This document shows, piece after piece, positions 25,501-34,290 of a DNA stretch of 64,000 bases; position 1 is the first letter of the stretch, and the number at the start of each line of letters is the position of its first letter. The DNA lies in contig SEMN01000020.1 of assembly GCA_005408345.1 (NCBI GenBank), positions 1,307,501-1,371,500 of the forward strand, read 5' to 3'. The DNA comes from Macquaria australasica. Its lineage: Eukaryota > Chordata > Actinopteri > Centrarchiformes > Percichthyidae. The notes under the pieces were generated by a model. That model searched no databases, was not told where the DNA came from, and worked only from the letters and a program-made list of their open reading frames with translations. Position numbers and translations under genes: made by a program.

Positions 25501-28338
25501 TTCCCCCCAAAACAAACAAACAAACAAAATTAGAGATTTGTTGTTTCTATATGTCCTTTGTGTATGTATGCATTTAATGTCCAGTCTGTAAAATAAAAGG
25601 AAAATTTTGAATTAAAAGAAAGAGAGCCTGGGATGCCGCCCTCTCTGTTGCAACCCATTGATTTAGGAAGATCAATTAGACTGACTGACTGCAATGGTTA
25701 ATGTTAATGAAAATGTAGCCTGCTGTGACTTTAAAATGACTCCATTCTACCTGAGAGATGAGAATGTCCCCCAGTTGTGTGATCTGGTAGTTGTTTGGGC
25801 TTCCTTCCTCCCGACTTTCGTTTTGGTGCACTTTGAGGCAGTTGAGGAAGTGCTGGTGGAGGACGAGCATGTCCTCCACCCCATCGAAGAGCCACTCCAG
25901 CCTGGCCTCCTCTATCAGCAAAGACTGCCTCAACTCGTGCATGTAGACATGGAGAAGGATTTTTAAGGTGCGTACATGGTGCATCTCCGTCTGGATCAAC
26001 TCTAGGAAATTGATAAAGAGGGATCTCCTGATTAATACGTCTGAAAGAGATCCAGGTTGAGTGCCTGAAACACATAGTAACATTTGTGTGGGATGCAATA
26101 GCAATAACATCTGCTTACTCCTTCAACGACCACCAGCGGAGAGCCCTTGAACAGGGTATTTAACTCTAAAGTGGGCCAGTGAAGCTGCTGTATTGGCAAC
26201 ACAAAGAACTGCTGCCGAACAATTCCCACATGCGAAGGAAAACAAAACAAAATAAATAAATAAATAAAATAAAAGTAGTCAAAGCTGGAAAAATGTGTTC
26301 TTATTTGAACTTGTCCTCTTAGACAAAACACAATTGTTGGGAGTCATTATACTTGTTATCATAGTAGACGTGTTTACCATCAAAAGGTCCTCTGGGTTAA
26401 AGAAAGCATCCATCATCATCATAATTATAGGCCTTTTCACCACTCCTTCAACAGTGCAATTATTATACACTCTGTCATCAGTGATCAAAGATTCATCTTC
26501 TATAACGACTGATTGACATGAGAAAAGTTATGAATATGGTATGAATATGAAAAGTGTGAATATGCACACACTTTAAAAGATGAGCTATGATTAGTGAAAA
26601 TACAATTTGGTTTTTGGATTTGGGGTGATTTTTTCTTTTTTTACCAGATTATCCATTCACAGACTGACCATAGATGACGTCCTGTCTCTTAACAGCCTCT
26701 TTGTTCAGTGCCTTCAGGTAGTTCTGGTCCACAGCCACGCTCCACGACTCCGCCTCCAGGTTCTGGGCATCGGACTCGAGCTCGCCTCGTAGCGCAGCAT
26801 AATGGGAATCTGGATGACACACAGTCACTAAGACTAGTTATCACCCAAACAAGGCTTGTGCTTTGTGGTCACATGAGTATGTATCTCAGTGATTCATTAC
26901 TGGTCATATACAGGTTATTTTTGATCATTTTTAAACGTCTTACTTTTGTGGAAAAATGTTCTTTACATGGCGCCAGATTTTAGTCATGTCATACTGCTTC
27001 ATTACTTACAAAAATAGGAGGGTTTAAGTCAACAAAAATAAAATCTAACTACTGCTTCTAACTGTGGATTATAAAAATCTCCAACATGATGCCACTGCAG
27101 CATTACACATGAGCTGATTTCTCTGTCCATTATTAACAAAAATGAGAAATAAACAGCACCGATTATTTCTATCTTTATCCATTTCTACAGAATTTTATAT
27201 ATATTTAATGACAATAATGACTATGTTATCATTTATCAAAAAATGGTCATTTCTAATATCCCTTTATTATATTCCATTTTATTTATTAATGTCCTGCAAG
27301 ATGACATTTGTCAATAGATCAAAAATGTACACGAGAAGCTCTCTTCAAGTTGTTTGGGCAACTGAATTAATATTGTTTTTGTACAATGTCCCAATTACAA
27401 AAGGTTTTTGCACACCATAAAAAGGTCTTATTGACAAGTGCAAAGTACAAAAACTCTGAAGAAATCAATTTTACACACTGTCCACACTTGTACTGACTTA
27501 ATTAACTCTGAGGGTGTGAATTTACCAGATGAAGGTCTGAGGACCAAAATGTCATTAATAAAGTGAGTAAAAGTGGTCAACAGTGTGTGAGATTCTTTGG
27601 TTTCTTTGTACAATGTCGCATATATTTCAGAGGAGAGGATTAAACTAATAAAGACTAGGCCATCCAAATGAAGACCACATTGAAGTTTCCAAGAGCTATT
27701 TTTAACAGTGACGTTACATCATGCTGCTGTGACAAAAGGTACAGGGAGCTGTCAGCAGTTTCTCATGAAAACAGCTGACCTTCTAGGTTGATGGGCTCCG
27801 CCAAGGAGGAAGCCAGCGACACAGAGTCCTCAGCGGGGAGCTTCAACCGCAGGGCATCGACGTCATCCATCTGCACTGGACCGGATCTAGTTGGTGTGTG
27901 ATGAGATAAAGCTTCACAGGTAAAAGTGATGTCAGCGCACAAACATGAACACACACACGCTTGCTTCATTCAGTGACTTGGATGGTTGATTTTATCTATC
28001 CAATGTCAAGTTTAACACAACCTTGATGCCATAAGGAGAAACAACGAAAGACATCACATGACACAGAATCAGGTTTTGTGCCGCACACCTCTATCAGACG
28101 GACTGTGAACCTGGAAAAACTATGTGACTCGATTTGTATTTCAGCTGCTGACTGGAAAACAAGCTGTGTCATGTATGAGGAAAAACTAAATTAAGACACT
28201 GTCAGATGTACTGTGAATGTGACACAAGACACAAGGTGGAAATGAGTTCTTAAAATACATGTTCACCAACCTGGGACTTGTGTCGTTGTGAGAGGAGGAA
28301 CCAGGCTGAGCACTGTGTTTTTTAGGGGTGACGGTCAT
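14622..28338 (-). CDS. arhgef18: Rho/Rac guanine nucleotide exchange factor 18 (p114RhoGEF), short isoform
   Basis: DH-PH exchange factor that loads GTP on RhoA and organises actomyosin at tight junctions. Exons in transcript order (high to low): 28338-28271, 27886-27780, 26809-26669, 26001-25751, 23398-23273, 23071-22954, 22791-22540, 20969-20893, 20607-20426, 19713-19658, 18886-18707, 18452-18309, 18025-17910, 17817-17755, 17650-17603, 17428-16949, 16511-16199, 15761-15657 and 14779-14622. They join in frame to about 994 residues. The start MTVTPKKH matches the human short form MTVSQKG. Domains: acidic N-terminus 1-95, DH about 100-290, PH about 330-440, coiled coil about 645-790, Pro-rich C-terminus. 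The conserved tract AAVQQQIPTKLA and the ending KEKVTFL (human KEDVIFF) distinguish it from ARHGEF2 and AKAP13. Which teleost paralogue (a or b) is not decided. Confidence 0.93.
16949..17428 (-). CDS. arhgef18: ARHGEF18 coiled-coil exon
   Basis: One 480-bp exon (160 codons, phase 0 on both sides) encodes a long charged helix rich in Glu, Gln, Arg and Leu (LEQEKQRNLEKQKEELNNLH, then QLQQREGECRKWEEKLNEEK). It starts with AIVAQQDSKIELQ, matching human AVIAHQDSYVETQ. The preceding 48-bp exon (17650-17603) supplies VYDRVILLAQRLYSLQ. In the family this helix mediates dimerisation and partner binding, including LULU and Patj-type junction proteins. The exon is GC-richer than its surroundings because of Gln and Glu codons. 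Confidence 0.92.
19145..19248. repeat. Inverted repeat, arms about 30 bp
   Basis: The left arm begins TTGTCCATACACTGAAAT and runs into GCAAGCTCC. The right arm reads GGAAGCTTGCCAGTTTCAGT then GTACGGACAA, which is the reverse complement with a few mismatches. The arms are separated by about 40 bases. It looks like a small fold-back element in an arhgef18 intron and has no coding content. Confidence 0.7.
20127..20160. repeat. Perfect 12-bp inverted repeat (hairpin)
   Basis: TAAAATGTCATG at 20127-20138 is exactly reverse-complemented by CATGACATTTTA at 20149-20160, with a 10-base loop. It lies in an arhgef18 intron. It could be part of a degraded repeat. No function is implied. Confidence 0.7.
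20426..22791 (-). CDS. arhgef18: ARHGEF18 PH domain exons
   Basis: The second half of exon 22791-22540 and exons 20969-20893 and 20607-20426 encode the pleckstrin homology domain. Strand beta-1 includes LLHEGTVTWKSSGRQK. The next exon gives AVLLSDVLLLLQEKDQKLVF, nearly identical to the human segment. The third gives VISLQRLIVREVAHEDKAMF and ends with the C-terminal helix EERITWMTLIWEAVNR, containing the expected Trp. In this family the PH domain binds membrane lipids and activated RhoA. The domain looks intact. Confidence 0.9.
21862..22495. mobile_element. PIF/Harbinger-like non-autonomous element with TAA duplications
   Basis: The left end AGCTGGGCTCACATAGGAG and the reverse complement of the right end CGCTGGGTTCACATAGGAG match at 17 of 19 positions. 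TAA immediately flanks both sides (21859-21861 and 22496-22498), the 3-bp duplication typical of PIF/Harbinger. The element is GC-rich compared with its surroundings near both ends. It contains no intact transposase frame. It sits in an arhgef18 intron with only 44 bp between its end and exon 22791-22540. Confidence 0.75.
22540..26809 (-). CDS. arhgef18: ARHGEF18 DH (Dbl homology) domain exons
   Basis: Exons 26809-26669, 26001-25751, 23398-23273, 23071-22954 and 22791-22540 carry the exchange domain. CR1 is VKRQDVIYELIQTEMHHVRT, split by an intron after VIY. CR3 is LGIPECFLLVTQRLTKYPIL, containing the QRxTKYP signature of Dbl proteins. The helix following (LVQGLVLIKETITQVNDQV) leads into the PH linker. 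Two acceptors were fixed by phase and homology: 26001, not an AG some 40 bases further upstream, and 23398, which supplies FSG before ALGEEM. Within 22791-22540 there is a strong internal splice-donor-like site, treated as a finding. Confidence 0.92.
23490..23572 (-). repeat. tRNA-derived SINE-like head
   Basis: Read on the minus strand, the block begins GGTGTGGCAGGTGCATG and has GGGTTCAAATCC, a good Pol III B box, about 55 bases in, which is the spacing seen in tRNA-derived SINEs. The A box is degenerate. It lacks a cloverleaf good enough for a functional tRNA. The 3' part probably extends to about 23430. It lies in an arhgef18 intron. Confidence 0.45.
24538..24960 (+). repeat. Common teleost interspersed repeat (retroelement tail-like)
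   Basis: It begins with CAATTCAATTCAGTTTATTT then ATATAGCGCCA, and continues with GGCAAGGAAAAACTCCCTTT, TAACAGGTAGAAACCTCGAG and CAGAACCAGGCTC. I recognise this string order from many teleost genomes, where it is one of the commonest repeats. It is probably derived from a retroelement 3' region, but I cannot name the family with certainty. It is non-coding and lies in the longest arhgef18 intron. Confidence 0.65.
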
Positions 28339-28402
28339 GCCTGGACTTAGGAAGCAGGCAGGGAGGCCATGGGAGACCGGGGGAGAAACACTCTCCCCAG
28401 AG
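28271..28402 (-). CDS. arhgef18: ARHGEF18 exon with start codon
   Basis: The exon starts at 28402 after a long CT-rich acceptor tract and ends at 28271 (AG, then GTTGGT). The reading frame is open upstream of the ATG at 28338-28336 (SGESVSPPVSHGLPACFLSP). This stretch could therefore be coding in a longer isoform or could be 5'-UTR. I chose the ATG at 28338 because the residues after it (MTVTPKK) match the start of the human short isoform. A second Met, MDDVDA at residue 29, corresponds to the human internal MDEADS. Confidence 0.8.
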
Positions 28403-28565
28403 CTGAGAGAGAGAGAGCAACAAACAGAGAGGGAGATAAATAGACAGAGTAACAAAGGCAGAAAGACAAATACGGTGTGAGAGACTAAAAATAAGAAGTT
28501 TGGAAAAAAAGAAAAAAAAAAAAAGAGGACAAGTGCAGAGGAAAGGGTTATTCATTGCATTATTA

Positions 28566-28599
28566 GGATTCTTAACATTTAGAAATGTTAAGAGTCCTA
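28566..28599. repeat. Short hairpin, 16-bp arms
   Basis: AGGATTCTTAACATTT is followed after two bases by AAATGTTAAGAGTCCT, its reverse complement apart from one position. It lies about 160 bp upstream (in the transcript sense) of the arhgef18 start-codon exon. It may be a relic of a small inverted-repeat element. Confidence 0.6.
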
Positions 28600-30305
28600 A
28601 AAATGCAATTTAAATGTATTTAAACTTTGAGGAACTGGAACTTGAGGAAGGATGTTGAGTTTATATCATAAAAACAAAATAATTAAAAACAAAACAATAA
28701 TAAAACGAGCTGGGTTTCACTGTTATGCATTAGCCTAAGCGTCAGATCAGGCCATTTTAATGTGTAAAACATAACCTACAATAACTAGTTTTTCATGTTT
28801 AATTACAACTGTCTTTGAATCATGAATTTTGACAGAGTTTTGTACAACATTAGCACAACATGATCGCATCACCACAATACAAAACCACTGAAAGTCAATA
28901 CATGGATTATCACAAAGCGCCGCATTAAAAGCAATGAGGATTTCAAGGATTAAGAGTTTATTATTTAACAGGAAATGAAAATAAACACACCTTTATTATT
29001 TGTTTCTGAAAGTACTTTGCCCCTCTTTGCTGACTCTCAAAACCTCAGACAGACAGGTTACCTACAAAAGAAAAGGACTGTAAATGGAGAGTGCATTTCA
29101 TGGTGCTGAATCCAAACAGGCTGCTGCAAAACTAATCTAGCCCTGTGGAGAGGGAACTGGTTTGACAAACTGCGACAGCACAGCTCAAGTCAGACCAGCT
29201 CTCAGGTAAAGACACAACAAAAGAAACTGTCCCAGAGACCAGCTGCACTATGGTAACAGAAGCTACAAATGACATGATTTATTACAGTAACACAGGTACA
29301 GTATCTGTTTGCACACATGGATCAACAGTTCCTATTTCATGAGATGTAAATCACCAAGCACTTATTTACTCAGCATTTTTCTGTCACCTCTGTGATACAC
29401 ATCTCAGCAGGGTGGAGGTGTGAAACTTTTCAGACTTCACAATAATCCTATGACTGACACGTACTTTCAAATCAAGCGGTGAAATGAAAGCGTGCCTCAT
29501 TTCTGTTCTTAAATGAAGCCAATCATCTCCATGTCTGTGACCAGGAATGACTCACCTTGTTCATATATACTTCCGCTTATTGTTTTCAGTGTTGTGCCTT
29601 CAACGGTTTCCTTGTCACACTGGAAAAAACGAAGGGGGAAAAAAAAATCCGGTTATGTCAGTGGATAAAAACAAAAGAGGAAAAACCGCAACAGAAAGCA
29701 GAGTGGCCCTCAGTGACCCCGCAGCCTGTGTCTATGAGTGTCTCCATTTGTGCTATTGCTAATGGGCTCTTGAGGATCAATGAGACTAAAATCCACTGTT
29801 GTGTACAAAGGCCTCCACCTGATTCAAAGGCAGCAGTAGCAAAGCATGTAGTAAGTCAGGCAGGAGGAAAACAGCTCTATAATGTGGGTGGTAACATAAA
29901 TCATACTGAACAAATACACTTGAACAATGCATAAAATAAAAATAAAAAAAAGAAAAAAGAAAAAGGACAAAAGGCATGAACAAGGACAACAAAAAATGTC
30001 CCCTTTTTCCAGGTACAAACTGCATTGTGATTGTATCTAAGCTTTAGTTTAACAGAGAGAGTTTTAGAAGAAAAGCAGCAGTTGTTCAAAGTCAGACACA
30101 CCTAAAATTTACACATCACTGTTTGACTAAAGGAGTTGTGACACAAACTCACACAGGAGCCCTCCTGCTAGCCTCTGGCTCACCTGTTTGTCACACACCG
30201 ACACTTCCTGCAGAGCAAGAGCAGAAACCTCAATATGAGTGTTTGCAGCACACTAAACACCTCACAGTCACGAGGGCTTTGATTTGATTTTTCCCCACCC
30301 ATCAT

Positions 30306-31167
30306 TGCTAAAACAATTAGTCGATCAACAGAAAATTGTACTTTGAGCTAAATGCTTACATCAGCATGCTAACATGCTCACAATGACAATGCTAACATGC
30401 TCATGCTAATCAGGGATAGTGTTTACCATGATCACGATCTTAGTTTAGCGTGTTGGCATGATAACATTTGCAAATTAGCACTAAACACAAAGTACAGCTG
30501 AGGCCGATGGGAATGTCATTAGCTTTGCAGGTATTTAGTCATAAACCAAAGTAATGAACACACTGAGCTGACCAGATGATAAGTTAAAGGGATCACCAAA
30601 GTTACAACAATTCATCCTGAGGGGAACATGAATGTCTGTACCAAGTTTTATGGCAATCCATCCAATAATTTTTTAGATATTTCACTTGAACACCACAAAT
30701 GTCAACCTCACGGTGCAACTAGAGGAAAAGTAATGGGGTCACCAAATTCATTAAGATTCATCCTCTGGGAACTATGAATGTCTGTACCAAATTTTGTGCC
30801 AATCCATCCAGTAGAAGTGAAAACTTCGATCTGCTGGTGGCGCTAAAGGAAAAAAAATCAGGGGATTAACAAAGTCAGTGGGATTCATCCTCTGGGGACC
30901 ACGGATGACTGTACAAGTTCGTGGCAGTCCATCAAATAGTTGGTGAGATATTTCAGTCTGGACCAAAGTGGTGGAACCACCCACAGACAGACCAACCAAA
31001 TGACTGACATTGCCATCGACATGGACATGCTGCTAGCATGGCTAAAAATACCCGATATTTGCCAGTTCCACCTTCACAAGCGTGAGGAAGGGTGGCAATT
31101 TTCTGCCATTTTACAGACTAAAAGAATAATCAGTTATTTGTAAAAATGATTGTTGGTTGCAGCCCTA
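30306..31167. repeat. Composite repeat: teleost repeat embedded in a second repeat
   Basis: The outer ends (30306-30337, with AATTAGTCGATCAACAGAAA, and 31047-31167, ending GTTGGTTGCAGCCCTA) match the family at 9957-10308. Between them, 30338-31046, lies a different repeat starting TACTTTGAGCTAAATGCTTA and ending CTAGCATGGCTAAAAA. The inner repeat contains three diverged units, each with ATTCATCCTC or a variant followed by TGTCTGTACCAA or a variant, starting at 30610, 30756 and 30883. I recognise both families as common in percomorph genomes. Confidence 0.6.
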
Positions 31168-33965
31168 GTCTAGTCTCAAATCTCAATACAGTTTAGATCT
31201 CGCTGCTCTACCTGCTGCTTAACCATTTCTTGTTGTGTGCTGAAAACAAATTATGGACGAGAGTCACAACGTCCCAGTTTGTATTACAATACTCTGCCAA
31301 ATTAATCACGTGATATTTTCCATTACTCTTTTCGGGGATAGAAATAGCAGCAAATCTATGCTTTGGACTTAAACCAAATAAAAGTATTTTCTTTTCTTGT
31401 TTCCGAGTACCATAAGCTACATGCAAGATCTACAAACATCCTCTGCATACAAACAAAAAACTTTACAGCACCACTTTTTCCTCGTCTCTTGTATCATATT
31501 ACTTTCTAAAAAAAGACTTGTTTCTAAGCCTCATGGTATGTTATTAGCCATATTGAGGTTGTATGCTCCAGCCGCTTGTTGTGAGTGACAGCCACACCTC
31601 AAATGATTCACCCACACTGGGCGGAAAGGGAACACAGCAGCATGAAATACAGGTCATTCCCTACAAGAGACAAAACAAGACCAGCAAGTCTGCCAAGTAT
31701 CCTGCAGAGGACGGAAAGAGGACGGTGAAGAAACTTCTAAATGCTGCGTTTGTGGAAAGTAGTGTCAAAAGACATGGGCCCTAATCAAACACCACAACAA
31801 CAACAACAACTATTGAAACAAGTGAGAGCTGCTGATGTTTAGTCATGACGAAACAAGTGAAACCAGGCCATTGACGGTTAACAGCCGTGAAACTATACCC
31901 ATTAGCCTGAGCAGGACATAAAAGCTGACTGATACAAAGAAACCAGTGATCCGTGTTGCTCTTATTCCTAATAAACCCTGGAGGCTGTATTTGTTTTACA
32001 TCATCACAGAGGTATAATTTCTCAAAGAGAGAAGCACCAGATAACTGTGGTATCGCTCCTTCCGCACAGCAACAGGTCCTGCATGCACTTCCCACGTTGC
32101 CTCGACATCCACCAGCCTTGACACGCGGTTTACTCATTAACTTCTAGATCCTGGCTGTTTTTACCTTTAGTGTAGTGTGATGTAAACGCATGCCAATGTG
32201 TTTCTGTCAGTGTGAACAGGTGAATCCTACCCGTACCAAGTCCTCAACCTGAGGGAGGAGTGACGCATGTGTGTATGCAATGCAGTGTGAGCTCCAGGTA
32301 ACCGGTACAGCGCTTCCTAACTATAAAACATATGAGACTGGCAAGAAAATGTAGTCTCGTTAATGTCTGACCATCCTCATTCCGCACAGTATGAACATTA
32401 TTTAGTAAACTCTTTAAACTTGAAATCACACTGAATATCAAGTCTGCATTATTTTTTGTTCATCTTGCATGTGATGTGTCAAGTGCAGATTCATTTGAAC
32501 AGTCTGAACTGCAATACCCCCTAACAATAACGTAATGTTGACAAATACAAGCAATCACATAGTGCCGACTGAATACATTCTCGTGTAATATTAATTACTT
32601 TAACTGTCAACTGCTAAATACAGTCTCCTAATACTGTCATTGTGAGGCGACACTGAAACCTGCGGGCTCTTACAACACACAACACCAGTGTTTGATTTTT
32701 TTTTTAAATATACCAGTGTTTGTTTTTGTACCAGTCATAACTTTAGTTCTGATGGTGCACATGTAGATATATTATGCTTCATATCAGAGCTTCTAGAAGA
32801 TGCCATTCCCCGTCATTCATTGTACAGTACTTCAGTTTAATTTAGCGGTCACAGCAAGCACAGATAGATTTGACAGTTTCACCGCTTTCATTTCCTACTC
32901 CTTAAATAAAAGTTAATCTGCTTGATTACACCTCAATTCCTTTTAACGCCTACACTTCAAATGACATCTTCTTTCAGTTCATGCATTTAAACTGACATTA
33001 ACTTCTCTCGACCTCCTCTTGAACTGACACTTCAAGCTCTGCACATCACTTGCGCTTTGATGATTTCAACCAGTTTCAGTGTTTTTCAGTGATGTCACCT
33101 TTGCTCATGCTTAGGTACATTAAATTCAGTGCTTAGTTTACACTTATCAGCAAGTCTACAGTTTCAATTTACCTGTCATTTCAACTTCTTTCAGTAGGCT
33201 ACTTGCATTTCGACTGCATAACAAAACAACGACCAGGACCAAGTAGTTTCTGGTTTTGAATGCGTTTTGTTAAACGTCCTATTTTAACGTTGCAGTTTTA
33301 ACAGTCAAGTTCATATCATTCCGCTTAGGCTACAGCGTAACGCCCTATTTTTTGTGTGTGAAGTCTTATGTTTTAACGGTTAGTTTTCATATCATTCCGC
33401 TCCATTTCATTTTCAATCACCTGACGCTCCAAAAGGAAAACGGCCAGGAAATCCCCCCAAAACGCATCGTAAAAAAAAAACACACCATAATCTCAAATTT
33501 GGGGGAGTTTTGAAAGCCGTTAATTAAAAAAATAAAAAATAAAGTACGTTTGACGACATTACCATCAGGGTCTGTGTGTTATCCGGCGGAAGGGGAACGT
33601 GAGGAATGCCAAGGTGCTAAGTGACCTGGATTCGTAACGTTAGCCGCTGAAAAAAAGTGTCAGACTAAAGCAAAAAAGTCAACAGAGACAGGTGTTTCAG
33701 GGGATAAAACAAACAGGTGTGGCTGCAGGTGTACCTACATGTATCCCGACGTTTGCCAGTGGTTGGCATATGGTCACTTTAGCTAATACTGACAACTGAC
33801 TTAAGAGTAGCGTCAAATTAGCGCTGTCTGTTGCCTCAGCTGTTCAAAGTCAAAAGTAACACGTACAAGAAGAAATCCGCGTCGGTTTTCCAGGTCATGT
33901 GGAGTTAATATAAAGCTAGAGGTCACCCAATGGCCGTTTAGCGACCAACAACAGTTTCATCTTAC

Positions 33966-34290
33966 CCGGTGTTGAAACGAAGCAGCTGCAGAGAGGGAAA
34001 CGATGTCTCTCAGCAGCTTCCACTGAAAGGGAGAGACAGCGAGGGTGCCTCAGGAGACGGAACAAGCGCACCGACGGTAAGGAAAGGGCCGAAGTTGTGC
34101 CGAAGGTGGGTGTTAAAAAAGAAATCCCAGCCTCCTCTGGATGAGCCCTCCTTCCCTCTCTAAGCATCATGGGAATCGTTTGGTCCAGCGCAACACGTTC
34201 CGCAAGTTCACGCGCTCGCTCCGCCTGTAAGTTCATGCAGACATGAGGCATTTGTGACATGTCTCTGCACACCCTGTTGCAACGCACCGA
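33966..34290 (-). promoter_or_regulatory. arhgef18: Probable arhgef18 promoter and non-coding first exon
   Basis: CpG dinucleotides cluster between about 33960 and 34230, in contrast with the AT-rich flanks (for example GCGCAACACG and CACGCGCTCGCTCCG). On the minus strand a consensus donor (CCGG/GTAAGA) lies at 33966/33965 and would end a non-coding first exon. No TATA box is obvious, as usual for CpG-type promoters. The assignment rests on position, composition and the donor. No transcript evidence is available. Confidence 0.45.

Larger units (their letters stand above)
14780..28270 (-). other. arhgef18: Introns of arhgef18
   Basis: The eighteen introns within the coding region all have GT-AG borders. 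The longest are 23399-25750, 20970-22539, 26810-27779, 18887-19657 and 14780-15656. Those above 300 bp hold no further exons that I can recognise, and phases already close without one. They contain repeats listed separately: an inverted repeat at 19145-19248, a 12-bp hairpin at 20127-20160, the TIR element at 21862-22495, the SINE-like block at 23490-23572 and the teleost repeat at 24538-24960. Confidence 0.6.
28403..33965 (-). other. arhgef18: 5' intron region of arhgef18 with possible non-coding leader exons
   Basis: I found no long coding exon here. Three short blocks with good acceptor and donor signals on the minus strand could be leader exons: 29061-28991 (71 bp), 29619-29556 (64 bp, open frame) and 30207-30184 (24 bp, open frame). 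Their phases do not lead into the MTVTPKK frame, so if transcribed they would be 5'-UTR. The interval also holds a composite repeat (30306-31167), a short CAA run near 31791-31811 and a perfect-looking hairpin at 28566-28599. The rest, 31200-33900, shows AT-rich unique-looking sequence with no feature that I can name. Confidence 0.35.

Noticed and set aside
26002..26042. ARHGEF18 DH exon starting about 40 bp earlier (DVLIRRSLF)
   Set aside because: The preceding exon ends VIY plus G, and only an exon starting AG at 26001 gives VIYELIQTE, matching the family.
33916..34287. Open frame on the minus strand at the CpG-rich region
   Set aside because: It lies across the likely promoter and first exon of arhgef18, has no recognisable domain, and runs across the proposed donor.
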